Shown here one piece after another: positions 1 through 8,102 of a stretch of DNA of 64,000 nucleotides. Source of the DNA: Actinomadura craniellae. Its GTDB lineage: Bacteria > Actinomycetota > Actinomycetes > Streptosporangiales > Streptosporangiaceae. The translations under genes and the position numbers were made by a program. The notes under the pieces are model-generated. The model did no database searches. It saw only the letters and a list, made by a program, of their open reading frames with translations, and was not told where the DNA came from. The stretch is taken from the NCBI RefSeq assembly GCF_003289645.1, contig NZ_QLYX01000002.1:186001-250000 (forward strand), read 5' to 3'. Position 1 is the stretch's first letter. Each line of letters starts with the position of its first letter.

Positions 1-493
1 GCAGCAGCGGCGGCCGGCCCGGGATTCCCGAGCGGGCCAGTACCCCGCCCATCGCCAGGTGCGTCCAGTCGGTGGCCGCCCAGTCGCGGTAGGGGCCGGT
101 CTGCCCGAAGTCGGTGATCGACACGACGACGAGTTCCGGCCGGCGGGCCAGCAGGGCGGGCGCGCCGAGGCCCAGCCGGTCGAGCCGCCCGGGGCGTTCG
201 GTCTCGATGAAGATGTCGGCCGCGTCCACCAGGTCCCGCAGCCGGTCCCGGCCGGACGGCTCGCCGAGGTCCACCGCGACCCCGCGCTTGTTGGCGTTGC
301 GGGTGGCGAAGTGGAGGCTCACCCCGCCGTGGCGGGGCTGCCGGCGGCGCGACGGGGCTCCGCCCGGCGGCTCGACCCGGATGACGTCCGCCCCGAGGTC
401 GGCCAGGTAACGGCCGCAGGTCTCCGCCCCGCCGTCCGCCATGTCGACGACGCGGAGACCGGCCAGCGGAAGGCCGGAACCGGCTGCGGTCAT
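1..493 (-). CDS. Class III CoA-transferase (CaiB/BaiF), N-terminal part
   Basis: The reading frame starts at the ATG at 493 and runs off the left edge, giving about 164 residues. The N-terminus (GLRVVDMADGG, then LADLGADVIRVEPPGG and NANKRGVAVDLG) is the nucleotide-fold start typical of CaiB/BaiF family III CoA-transferases, which move CoA between acyl groups. The catalytic Asp normally near residue 169 lies outside the window, so activity cannot be judged. The substrate is unknown. It is transcribed leftward, away from the two-component system. Confidence 0.85.
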   Translation of the reverse strand, partial: MTAAGSGLPLAGLRVVDMADGGAETCGRYLADLGADVIRVEPPGGAPSRRRQPRHGGVSLHFATRNANKRGVAVDLGEPSGRDRLRDLVDAADIFIETERPGRLDRLGLGAPALLARRPELVVVSITDFGQTGPYRDWAATDWTHLAMGGVLARSGIPGRPPLL

Positions 494-559
494 GGCGCTC
501 TCCTCACCCGGGTCGCGGACGCGCCGGTGGCCCGCCCCGTGCAGCGAAGGGTGGCATGA

Positions 560-571
560 AAGCGATCGCTT
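560..571. promoter_or_regulatory. 12-bp perfect palindrome upstream of CoA-transferase
   Basis: AAGCGATCGCTT is a perfect palindrome about 70 bp upstream of the CoA-transferase start, in the only non-coding gap between it and the sensor kinase. It may be an operator. The site was found by eye and no regulator can be assigned. The rest of the 494-718 gap shows nothing else convincing. Confidence 0.25.
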
Positions 572-718
572 GCATATGTCCGATAGCGCAACGACGCACA
601 TGTCCGCACCCGCAACACGACCGGAAAAACCGGCTCGGGAACCCGATCGAACGCCCCGCATATTCCCGGCCGCTCCGGCCGCGGATGCGGCGATTTCCGG
701 AATGCCGCGGCCGGCGCG

Positions 719-1927
719 CTAACGATTCTCCAGAACCGGGAGGCGGACGGTGAACGTCGCGCCGACGCCTGGGCGGCCGTCGGCGGTGATCGTGCCGCCG
801 TGGGCGTCCACGACCTCGCGGGCGAGGGCGAGGCCGAGGCCGGACCCGCGGTGCCCGCTGACGGATCGGGTGAAGAGCCGTTCGGCGTCCCGCGGGTCGA
901 ACCCGGTGCCGTCGTCGCGGACGGTGAGCTGTGTCGTCCGGGGCGGGCTCGCCGACAGGGTCAGCCGGATGCGACCGCCCGCGGCGGTGTGCGTCAGCGC
1001 GTTGTCCAGCAGGGCGGAGATCACCCGGCGGAGCGCGGTTTCCGCGCCGCGGACGACATGGTCGCCGGGGTCCCGGCGCACCTCGACCGTCACCCCGCGC
1101 TCCCGGGCGCGGGCCGCCTCGGCGGCCACCGCCTCCTCGGCCAGGGCGGCGAGGTCGACCGGGCCGAACGGCCCGTGCGGCCGCCCGGACTGGGCCGCCA
1201 GCAGCAGGTCCTCGACCACCTCGCCGAGTTGCCGGGTGCCGGTGACCAGCCGGTCCATCTCGGCGGCGACGAAGGCCGGGGCGGCTCCCCGGTGCAACCG
1301 GCGGGCGACGAGTTGCGCCCGGGTGTGCAGCCGGGCCAGCGGGGCGCGCAGCTCGTGGCTGACGTCGGCCGCGAACCGCCGCCGGCGGGCCAGCGCCTCG
1401 CCCAGCGGCGCGATCGCCCGCCGGGCGAGGACCTGGCCGACCAGCAGCGCGGCCAGCAGGCCGGCGACCTCCGCGACGGCGAGCGCGCGCAGCAGCCGGC
1501 GCCGCTCCGCGGCCTGGTGGTGCAGGTCCATCGCGACCTGGACCACCGCGTCGCCGCGCGGCTGGGTGCGGACGAGATAGGCGTGTCCCGCCGCCTCGAC
1601 CCGGATGGTCCGTGGCGCGCGGTCGGCGGCGACCCGGTCCAGCACCGTGCGCACCGGTAACGCCGCCGGGGCGCCGGGAGAGCCTTGCACGGCGCCGCCG
1701 CGCAGTTCGAACAGCCAGGTGCACGGCGGCGGGTGGGCGACCGAGGCGCGGCGCGCGGCGTGGGCCAGTTCGTGCCGGGCGGCGGCCTCCTGGCCGCTGA
1801 CGGTGACGCCGTAGACCAGCGCTCCGGCCAGCGCGAGCACCGCGGAGATCGCGCCCGCCACCTGGACGGTGATCAGCCGGCGGGTCCGGGTCAGCAGCCT
1901 CCGGTCCCGGTCGAGGGGGTCGGGCAC
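719..1927 (-). CDS. Two-component sensor histidine kinase
   Basis: A 402-residue membrane sensor kinase. TM1 lies at about residues 20-43, a short extracytoplasmic loop follows, and TM2 lies at about 146-166. The dimerisation/phosphoacceptor motif FAADVSHELRAPL has His191. The N box (LLDNALTH, about 307) and the G boxes (DDGTGFD, about 338; GSGLGLALA, about 361) form a complete ATPase domain. There is no obvious HAMP domain. The start is GTG at 1927, ten bases after the response-regulator stop, so the pair is one operon. The signal is unknown; the redox/antiporter operon just upstream is a possible target. Confidence 0.9.
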   Translation of the reverse strand: MPDPLDRDRRLLTRTRRLITVQVAGAISAVLALAGALVYGVTVSGQEAAARHELAHAARRASVAHPPPCTWLFELRGGAVQGSPGAPAALPVRTVLDRVAADRAPRTIRVEAAGHAYLVRTQPRGDAVVQVAMDLHHQAAERRRLLRALAVAEVAGLLAALLVGQVLARRAIAPLGEALARRRRFAADVSHELRAPLARLHTRAQLVARRLHRGAAPAFVAAEMDRLVTGTRQLGEVVEDLLLAAQSGRPHGPFGPVDLAALAEEAVAAEAARARERGVTVEVRRDPGDHVVRGAETALRRVISALLDNALTHTAAGGRIRLTLSASPPRTTQLTVRDDGTGFDPRDAERLFTRSVSGHRGSGLGLALAREVVDAHGGTITADGRPGVGATFTVRLPVLENR

Positions 1928-1937
1928 GGCAGCGCCC

Positions 1938-2627
1938 TCACAGCTCGCCCAGGCGGTACCCCACGCCCCGCACGGTGCGCACGACGCCCGTCCCCAGCTT
2001 GGTCCGCAGGTAGTACACGTAGGTGTCCACGATCGCCTCCGTCCGGGCGCCGTCGAAGACCTGCCGGCGCAGCGCGGCGCGGGTGTGCACCTGGCGCGGG
2101 CGGGTCGCCAGCGCGCGCAGCAGCAGGCACTCCCGTCCCGACAGCGTCACCTGCTCGCCGGTGGGCAGCCGCACCACCTGGGAGCCGGGGTCGAACCAGC
2201 CCGCGCCGAGCGGCAGCAGCCGTGCCTGGTCCAGGTTCCTGCGGTGCAGCGCCCGCACCCGGGCCAGCAGTTCGTCGATCTCGAACGGTTTGACCAGGTA
2301 GTCCTCGGCGCCCGCGTCGAGGCCCGTGACCCGGTCGGCGACCGAGCCGTAGGCGGTGAGCACGAGCACCGGCGCGGTGACGGCCCGCCGGCGCAGCCGC
2401 CGGAGCAGGTCGAGCCCGTCGATCACCGGCAGGCCGCGGTCGATGATCATCACGTCGTAGCCGCGGGTCAGTCCCAGATGCAGTCCGCGCTGTCCTTCCA
2501 GCGCGAGGTCGACGGTGTATCCCTGCTCGGCGAACAGGTCGGTCAGCATCCGCCCGAGCTCGCGGTCGTCCTCGATGATCAGCAGCCGGAGGGAGGGCCG
2601 GTCGGCTGATCGCAATGTCGCGGCCAC
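1938..2627 (-). CDS. OmpR-family response regulator
   Basis: Receiver domain (about 14-125) with Asp63 as phosphoacceptor, the switch Thr in LVLTAYGS and Lys113 in LVKPFE, followed by a winged-helix DNA-binding domain ending VRTVRGVGYRLGEL. I chose the GTG at 2627 (229 residues) because a likely promoter -10 box overlaps the upstream ATG at 2663; a TTG at 2615 is also possible and none has a strong Shine-Dalgarno. It is co-transcribed with the downstream kinase and is probably autoregulated through the direct repeat at 2666-2685. Confidence 0.88.
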   Translation of the reverse strand: MAATLRSADRPSLRLLIIEDDRELGRMLTDLFAEQGYTVDLALEGQRGLHLGLTRGYDVMIIDRGLPVIDGLDLLRRLRRRAVTAPVLVLTAYGSVADRVTGLDAGAEDYLVKPFEIDELLARVRALHRRNLDQARLLPLGAGWFDPGSQVVRLPTGEQVTLSGRECLLLRALATRPRQVHTRAALRRQVFDGARTEAIVDTYVYYLRTKLGTGVVRTVRGVGYRLGEL

Positions 2628-2661
2628 GGGATAACGGTGGCAGCACCACCGGATAATCGCC

Positions 2662-2691
2662 ATAGTGCGGACAATTGTGGACAATTTCCAA
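2662..2691 (-). promoter_or_regulatory. Promoter of the two-component operon with 10-bp direct repeat
   Basis: Read on the minus strand there is a -35 TTGGAA (2686-2691), an 18-bp spacer and a -10 CACTAT (2662-2667). The plus-strand repeats TGCGGACAAT and TGTGGACAAT (2666-2685) are adjacent, with 9 of 10 bases identical and 10-bp periodicity. That is the layout OmpR/PhoB-type regulators use for head-to-tail dimers, so autoregulation is inferred. Confidence 0.45.
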
Positions 2692-2732
2692 TTTCTTTGA
2701 ACCGATCCCGCGATCAGCACGTCATTTAGCTT

Positions 2733-4082
2733 TCAACTAGCTCCCTGGATCGCCCCGGCGCGGTCGGGCGGTTCGCTCGGGGGCACGTCGGTGGCAGGCT
2801 GGGACGCCTGGTCACGCTCGTACCGTTCCGGCAGTGCCAGCCGGTAGAGCGGCATGGCGCTGGCGGTGGTGACGACGGCCACCAGCACCAGAATGGCGAA
2901 CAGCTCCTGCGTGATCATCCCCTGGGCCAGGCCGATGTTAATGAAGATGAGAATCATCAGCCCGCGCGCGTTCATCAGCGCGCCCACCGCGTACGCCTCG
3001 CGCCACCCGAACCCCAGGGCCCGCATCGACAGCGCGCAGCCGAAGTACTTCCCGGCGAACCCCGCGGCCATGATCACCAGGAGCGCCAGCAGCAGAGAGC
3101 CGCCGGTGATGCCGCCCAGGTCGGTGTTCAGCCCGGAGAAGGTGAAGAAGACCGGCAGCAGCAACGTCGAGACGACGCTCATCATGCGGCTGTGCAGCGC
3201 CTGGCGGAACGCCGGGTCGCGGGGCATGGCCAGCCCGGCGACGAACCCGCCGAAGACCGCGTAGATGCCGATCCAGTCGGTGATCCAGCCCGCTGTGAGC
3301 GGCACCAGGACGACGACGTACATGGCGGTGGGGCCGAGCTCCCCGGTCCGCGCGAAGTCCCTGCCCAGCGGCCGCAGCAGCCGGGTGACCAGCAGCAGCA
3401 TCACCACCGCGAACAGCGCCGCCAGCACGATGGTGCGCAGCGCCCCCTCCAGGCCCGAGCCCAGGTGCACCGCCGACAGCACGGCCAGCAGGCACCACGC
3501 CGCGGCGTCGTCGATGGACGCCGCCACCAGGGAGAGCCGGCCGAGGGGGGAGTTCTCCAGCCCCCGCTCGTACAGGATCCGGGCCAGCATGGGGAACGCG
3601 GTCAGCGACAGCGCGCCCCCGACGAAGAAGGCGAACTGCCAGCGGCCGACGTCGGGCCGCGAGAGCACCCCCCACAGGGCCGCGCCCGCGCCGGCGCCCA
3701 GCAGCAGCGACGGGACGACCCCCGAGACCGCCAGCGTCGCCGCCCGGCGCCCCTCCCCCGGCACCCGCGCTCCGTGGTCCAGCCCGGCGCCCACCAGGAA
3801 CATGTACAGCGTCAGCCCGATGGTGCTCAGCACGTACAGGATCGGCCTGACCTCGCCCGGGAACACGGCCGCCTGGGCGTCGGGGAACAGCGCGCCGAAC
3901 AGCGTCGGGCCGAGCAGCACGCCGGCGACCATCTCGCCGAGGACGCGCGGCTGCATCACCATGAGCGCCAGCCGGCCGCAGATCGCCGCGGCCACCAGGA
4001 TGACGACCAGGGCCGGCAGCACCTTGAGGACCAGTTCGAGGTTGGGGTCGCCGGGGGCGGCGACCTGGGTCAGCGCGGGCAT
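2733..4082 (-). CDS. CPA2-type cation/proton antiporter
   Basis: A 449-residue integral membrane protein with about 11-12 hydrophobic segments and the Na+/H+ exchanger fold of the CPA2 (KefB/NapA-like) family: GRLALMVMQPRVLGEMVAGVLL near the N-terminus, the discontinuous-helix region with SIDDAAAWCLLAVL, and a conserved NARGLMILIFINIGLAQG segment. There is no C-terminal TrkA/RCK domain, only a short acidic tail. The start overlaps the end of the P450 gene by 13 bases, so it is the last gene of the redox operon. It may balance ions or protons for that pathway; the exported ion cannot be read from the sequence. Confidence 0.85.
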   Translation of the reverse strand: MPALTQVAAPGDPNLELVLKVLPALVVILVAAAICGRLALMVMQPRVLGEMVAGVLLGPTLFGALFPDAQAAVFPGEVRPILYVLSTIGLTLYMFLVGAGLDHGARVPGEGRRAATLAVSGVVPSLLLGAGAGAALWGVLSRPDVGRWQFAFFVGGALSLTAFPMLARILYERGLENSPLGRLSLVAASIDDAAAWCLLAVLSAVHLGSGLEGALRTIVLAALFAVVMLLLVTRLLRPLGRDFARTGELGPTAMYVVVLVPLTAGWITDWIGIYAVFGGFVAGLAMPRDPAFRQALHSRMMSVVSTLLLPVFFTFSGLNTDLGGITGGSLLLALLVIMAAGFAGKYFGCALSMRALGFGWREAYAVGALMNARGLMILIFINIGLAQGMITQELFAILVLVAVVTTASAMPLYRLALPERYERDQASQPATDVPPSEPPDRAGAIQGAS

Positions 4083-5419
4083 CCCGCTCCTTCCGGCCGA
4101 TCTCCTGGGGTGGTCGCGAAATGGCGCTCGCACGGCCGCAGCCGGCGCGCGTCCCAGACCATGTAGGTGCCGAGCACCAGTTGCACGAGACCGCGCCAGA
4201 CGTCCTCCCAGCGGTCCCGCAGCCGCATCCGCAGCAGCGCCGGTCCCGGCCGCCCGGGGGCGTCCCGCGGGAGGAGCAGGCACGGCCCCCGGCTGGGCAG
4301 GGACCGGGTGTGCGCGGCGGACGAGCGCAGGACGTGCCCGCGCAGCACCTCCCGCGCCGCGGCCCGCAGGGTGATCGGCGCCAGCCGCCAGGCGGGGCAG
4401 GGCCGGTTGGCGGCGACGCCGAACGGGATGTGGTTGGCCTCCCGGGCCGCCGGCCCCGCCGCCCACCGGTCGGGGTCGAACCGGTCGGGGTCGGCGAAAC
4501 CCGCCCGGTGGAACTCGGGGTAGTTGAAGCACAGCACCGAGCCGGCCGGGATCGTCGTGCGCTCGTCGAGGTCGATGTCGCCGGTGGTGACGCGGTGCGC
4601 GACGCCGAACAGGGGGTAGCGCCGCAGCGTCTCCGCGATCACCTGGTCGAGGTAGGCCGGGTCGCCCGTGCGCGCCCGGTCCTGCACGTCCGGATGCCGG
4701 GCGAGGGCCAGCAGCAGGTGGGCGGTGGCCTCCGCCATCTGGACGACCGCGGTGTTGAAGAAGGTGCCCTGCAGGTACAGCGCGCACTCCTGTTCCGACA
4801 GCCCCGCCGGCAGCGGGCGCCGCACCCGGGGCAGTTCCCCGGCCAGGTACCGGGTCAGCCGGTGGCGCCGGTCCATGTGCCGCAGCCCGCAGCCCTTGAG
4901 CGCGGTGACGACGTCGGCGGCGTTGCCGACGATCAGGTCGCGCGCCGCCCGCGGGCACGGCTCGCCGAAGACCAGCTCGTAGTAGAACTCGGCCCAGACC
5001 GGCATCATCAGGTCGCGCAGCCGGACCCGCCGCGGGGCGTCCCGCAGCGCCCGGGCGACGCACCGGCGGGTGAGCTCCTCGGCCTCGGCGCGCGGGACGG
5101 CGAGCAGGCCGCGGGTGGCCCGGGCGACCGCCTCGTAGCGCTCCCCCGCCTCCAGGTGCTCCTGGTGCACCTCGGGGCCGGGCGACAGCCAGTACCAGAA
5201 CAGGTCCGACAGGGCCGCGCCCCGGCTCCGGCCGCCGGCCGCAGGGTGGGAGTAAACCTCCCGGAACCGCTCGACGCCGACCAGGTCGCCGGGTACGGGG
5301 ATGCCCTCGTCCCCGTTGATCCGGGCGAAGACACGTACCCGCAGCGCCACCACCCGGCCGGGCAGCCACCACGGCAGGCTCGCGACGAACGCGACCGCCA
5401 CCACCGCCGCGATCAGCAT
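4070..5419 (-). CDS. Membrane-anchored cytochrome P450, atypical
   Basis: A 449-residue P450. ETLRRYP (Glu263-Arg266) is the K-helix ExxR, PDRFDPDRW the meander, and FGVAANRPCPAW carries the haem-ligand Cys341. Two things are unusual. Residues 1-20 form a hydrophobic anchor (MLIAAVVAVAFVASLPWW) whereas most bacterial P450s are soluble. The haem loop lacks the usual second Gly and His, and the I-helix (LQGTFFNTA, about 216-224) lacks the acid-alcohol pair used for O2 activation, as in peroxygenase-like P450s. It lies between the alpha-hydroxy-acid oxidase (7-base overlap) and the antiporter. Confidence 0.85.
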   Translation of the reverse strand: MLIAAVVAVAFVASLPWWLPGRVVALRVRVFARINGDEGIPVPGDLVGVERFREVYSHPAAGGRSRGAALSDLFWYWLSPGPEVHQEHLEAGERYEAVARATRGLLAVPRAEAEELTRRCVARALRDAPRRVRLRDLMMPVWAEFYYELVFGEPCPRAARDLIVGNAADVVTALKGCGLRHMDRRHRLTRYLAGELPRVRRPLPAGLSEQECALYLQGTFFNTAVVQMAEATAHLLLALARHPDVQDRARTGDPAYLDQVIAETLRRYPLFGVAHRVTTGDIDLDERTTIPAGSVLCFNYPEFHRAGFADPDRFDPDRWAAGPAAREANHIPFGVAANRPCPAWRLAPITLRAAAREVLRGHVLRSSAAHTRSLPSRGPCLLLPRDAPGRPGPALLRMRLRDRWEDVWRGLVQLVLGTYMVWDARRLRPCERHFATTPGDRPEGAGCPR

Positions 5420-6465
5420 GACCGCCGCACCATGCTCGGCTCCAGGTCGCGCACGGACGCGCAGCCGCACAGGGTGAGGGCGTGCTCGACCTCGGTACGG
5501 AGCAGTTCCAGCACCCGGGCCGCGCCCCGCTCGCCGCCGGCGGCCAGGCCCCAGACCACCGGCCGGCCGACCGCGACCGCCGCGGCGCCCAGCGCCAGCG
5601 CCTTCAGGACGTCGGTGCCGCACCGGATCCCCCCGTCCAGCAGCACCGGGACGGCTCCCCCGACGGCGGTGACGATCTCCGGCAGCACGTCGATCGTGGC
5701 GGGGACCGCGTCGAGCTGCCGGCCGCCGTGGTTGGAGACCAGCAGCGCCGCGGCGCCGTGGTCGAGCGCGAGCCGCGCGTCCGCGGGGTGCAGAATCCCC
5801 TTGAGGACGATGGGGAGCGCGGTGATCTCCCGGAGCAGGCCGATGTGCTCCCAGGAGATCTCCGGCGACATGACGATCGGCCGCACCCGCCCGCCGTCGC
5901 GCAGGTTCTCGCAGCACAGCCCCGCGGGCAGGTCGTGGAAGCCGCTGTGCCGCTCCCGCTCCCGCAGCCCCCGGGCCGGCGAGTCCACCGTGACGACCAG
6001 GGCCGTGCAGCCGGCCGCCTCGGCGCGCCGCACGACCGCCTCGGTGAAGGCCATGTCCGGCTGGACGTAGAGCTGGAACCACAGGGTGGCCCCGGGCGCC
6101 ACCGCGGCCACCTCCTCGACGGCGACCGTCGCGGCCATGCTCACGATCATGATCGTTCCGGTGGCGGCCGCCGCCCGCGCCGTGGCGCGCTCGCCCTCGG
6201 GGTCGGCGAGCCGGTGGAACGCGGTCGGCGCCACCAGCACCGGCATCGCCGCACGCCCGCCGGGCAGGGTCACGCCGGTCCGCGGCCGCCCAGCGCCCCG
6301 CAGCACCCGCGGCACCAGCGCCAGCCGCCCGAACGCGGCCTCGTTGGCCCGCAACGTGACCTCGTCGCCGGCGCCGCCGGCGAAATAGCCGTAGTGCGCG
6401 GGGTCGAGCCGCCCGCGGGCCACGGCCTCGAACTCGTGCAGGGTCTCCGGCGCGCGGACGCCCAT
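5413..6465 (-). CDS. FMN-dependent alpha-hydroxy-acid oxidase
   Basis: A 350-residue TIM-barrel flavoenzyme of the glycolate oxidase / lactate oxidase / mandelate dehydrogenase family. Visible are Tyr in YFAGGAGDE (about 27), Gln131 and Tyr133 of QLYVQ, Lys222 in LKGI, catalytic His246 and Arg249 in SNHGGRQLD, and the phosphate loop DGGIRCGTDVLKALALGA. Such enzymes oxidise a 2-hydroxyacid to the 2-oxoacid, often with O2 giving H2O2. Its ATG shares one base with the stop of the upstream flavoprotein (TGATG), indicating translational coupling. A hydroxylation product of neighbouring oxygenases could be its substrate; this is inference. Confidence 0.9.
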   Translation of the reverse strand: MGVRAPETLHEFEAVARGRLDPAHYGYFAGGAGDEVTLRANEAAFGRLALVPRVLRGAGRPRTGVTLPGGRAAMPVLVAPTAFHRLADPEGERATARAAAATGTIMIVSMAATVAVEEVAAVAPGATLWFQLYVQPDMAFTEAVVRRAEAAGCTALVVTVDSPARGLRERERHSGFHDLPAGLCCENLRDGGRVRPIVMSPEISWEHIGLLREITALPIVLKGILHPADARLALDHGAAALLVSNHGGRQLDAVPATIDVLPEIVTAVGGAVPVLLDGGIRCGTDVLKALALGAAAVAVGRPVVWGLAAGGERGAARVLELLRTEVEHALTLCGCASVRDLEPSMVRRSC

Positions 6466-8036
6466 CACACCGGGGCCGCGGCGGTCTGCCGGGCGAAGAA
6501 GGCCCACAGCGGCTCGAAGTGAACCTCCCGTGAGGTCCACTCGTTCTCCAGGTTCTCGGTGACGTGATGCACGGCCGGGGGCAGGCCGGGCCGGTGGTGC
6601 CGCACCACGGGGTGCAGGTAGTGGCCCTCGGCCGCGCGCGCGGCGTCGCTCTGCCGGATCCGGCCGACCGACACGTCGAAGGGGTCCACCTGGTCGTGCT
6701 CGGGCCCGTACTCCAGGGTGATCGTGAAGTGGCCGGCGGAGCCGATCGGCGGCCCCTCCAGGTCGACCGGCAACTCCTCCAGGTAGCGGGCCCCACCCCG
6801 GCCGTCGAGGACGACGACGTCGCCCAGCAGGCCGAACTGCTGCCACAGCGCCGAGGAGCGGTTGACCCGGTCGAGCACCGCCTCCGCCAGCGCCCCCGGG
6901 TCTGCGGTGAGGTCGCGGCCGGGCCACCGCTCGCCGTGGTGCCGCACCTCCAGCAGGCGGTGCAGCGCCCGGACGCCGTACCGGAAGCCGTGGATGAACC
7001 CGCTGGTGCCGCGCTTGAAGTCACGGGACTGGGTCAGCGTCCCGGCGAAGTACAGGCCCGGGACGTTGACCGACTCGTAGCCGGGGGTGAGTGCCGGGAA
7101 CCGGTCCCCGATCACCAGGTCCGGGCGGCACTCCGCGGCGAAGATCGAGGCGTCGAACCGGAAGCCGGTGCAGACGATCACCTTGTCGTAGGGGATGTCC
7201 TTGGTGACCTCGTCGGCGCGGGCGAAGCTCACCGTCACCAGGTACGAGCCGTCGTCCCGCCGCTCGACGCGCTTGACGTCGCCGTCCAGCAGCGCGTTCT
7301 GGGACTTGAGCTGGTAGGTGTCGAGCAGGTTGTTGTTGACCGCGCGCAGGTGCCCGACGTAGTGGGTCCGCCACGCCATCTTGAGGGAGTTGGGCCCGGC
7401 GACGTGGATGACCGCGGCCGTCTCGACCAGGTTGTCGGCCGTCTCGAAGGCCGAGTTCCCCCGGCCGATGATCAGCACCCGCTGGTTCAGGTAGTCGGCC
7501 GGGTCGGTGGAGGCGGTGTTGTAGACCTCGGCGGTCTCGATGCCCGGGATCGGCGGGACGTTCGGCAGGCTCACCCCGGTCGCGACGACCAGCCGCCGGG
7601 CCGCATGGGTCCGGCCCTGCCCGTCGGTCGCCCGGAAGTCGCCCGCCGGGCCGCGCTCGACCCGGGCGACCCGGGTGTCGTAGGCGATCCGCAGGTCGCG
7701 GGCGGCGGCGAAGTCGGCCAGGTAGCGGACCATGTCGTCGGCGCCGGGGAAGTACCGGTCGCTGTAACGGGTGAACAGCAGGTCGGGGTCGTCCGACAGC
7801 AGCGAGTTCCAGTCCATCCGGAGGTTGAGCTCCGGGTCGTCCCATCCGGTGTGCTTCTTGTTGATCGAGATGAGCTTGCGGTGGCGCGGGAAGGTACGGA
7901 AGAACGCGCCCGGGGCGGGGCCCGCCTCCAGGATCAGGTACCTGCGGCCCGTCTGCTCCAGGAAGTGTCCCAGCTGCAGGCCCGCGGGACCCGCGCCGAT
8001 CACCAGGTAGTCCAGGACGTCGTCCGGCACGGCCAC
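6465..8036 (-). CDS. FAD/NAD(P)-dependent oxidoreductase, flavin monooxygenase-like
   Basis: A 523-residue protein with an FAD Rossmann motif at 14-19 (GAGPAG) and a second dinucleotide motif at about 187-197 (VLIIGRGNSAFE), followed by IVCTGFRFD. This is the architecture of class B flavoprotein monooxygenases and FOXRED2-like oxidoreductases. The GTG start at 8036 has the typical V-P-D-D lead into the first beta strand. It lies 66 bases downstream of the acyl ligase and is coupled to the hydroxy-acid oxidase. The C-terminal 100 residues match nothing I recognise. Substrate unknown. Confidence 0.85.
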   Translation of the reverse strand: MAVPDDVLDYLVIGAGPAGLQLGHFLEQTGRRYLILEAGPAPGAFFRTFPRHRKLISINKKHTGWDDPELNLRMDWNSLLSDDPDLLFTRYSDRYFPGADDMVRYLADFAAARDLRIAYDTRVARVERGPAGDFRATDGQGRTHAARRLVVATGVSLPNVPPIPGIETAEVYNTASTDPADYLNQRVLIIGRGNSAFETADNLVETAAVIHVAGPNSLKMAWRTHYVGHLRAVNNNLLDTYQLKSQNALLDGDVKRVERRDDGSYLVTVSFARADEVTKDIPYDKVIVCTGFRFDASIFAAECRPDLVIGDRFPALTPGYESVNVPGLYFAGTLTQSRDFKRGTSGFIHGFRYGVRALHRLLEVRHHGERWPGRDLTADPGALAEAVLDRVNRSSALWQQFGLLGDVVVLDGRGGARYLEELPVDLEGPPIGSAGHFTITLEYGPEHDQVDPFDVSVGRIRQSDAARAAEGHYLHPVVRHHRPGLPPAVHHVTENLENEWTSREVHFEPLWAFFARQTAAAPV

Positions 8037-8102
8037 CTCCGTTACGGCGATGCGATTCGGTACGGACGAGCGCCAGTATTCGCGCGGAATCTCAGAGAAC
8101 GA

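Noticed and set aside
2627-2720. Longer N-terminus for the response regulator (starts at 2663 or 2720)
   Set aside because: The receiver domain begins just after 2627, and the probable promoter -10 overlaps the ATG at 2663.
4121-6070. Open reading frame of 649 codons on the plus strand
   Set aside because: Antisense shadow of the P450 and hydroxy-acid oxidase; no motif or Shine-Dalgarno.
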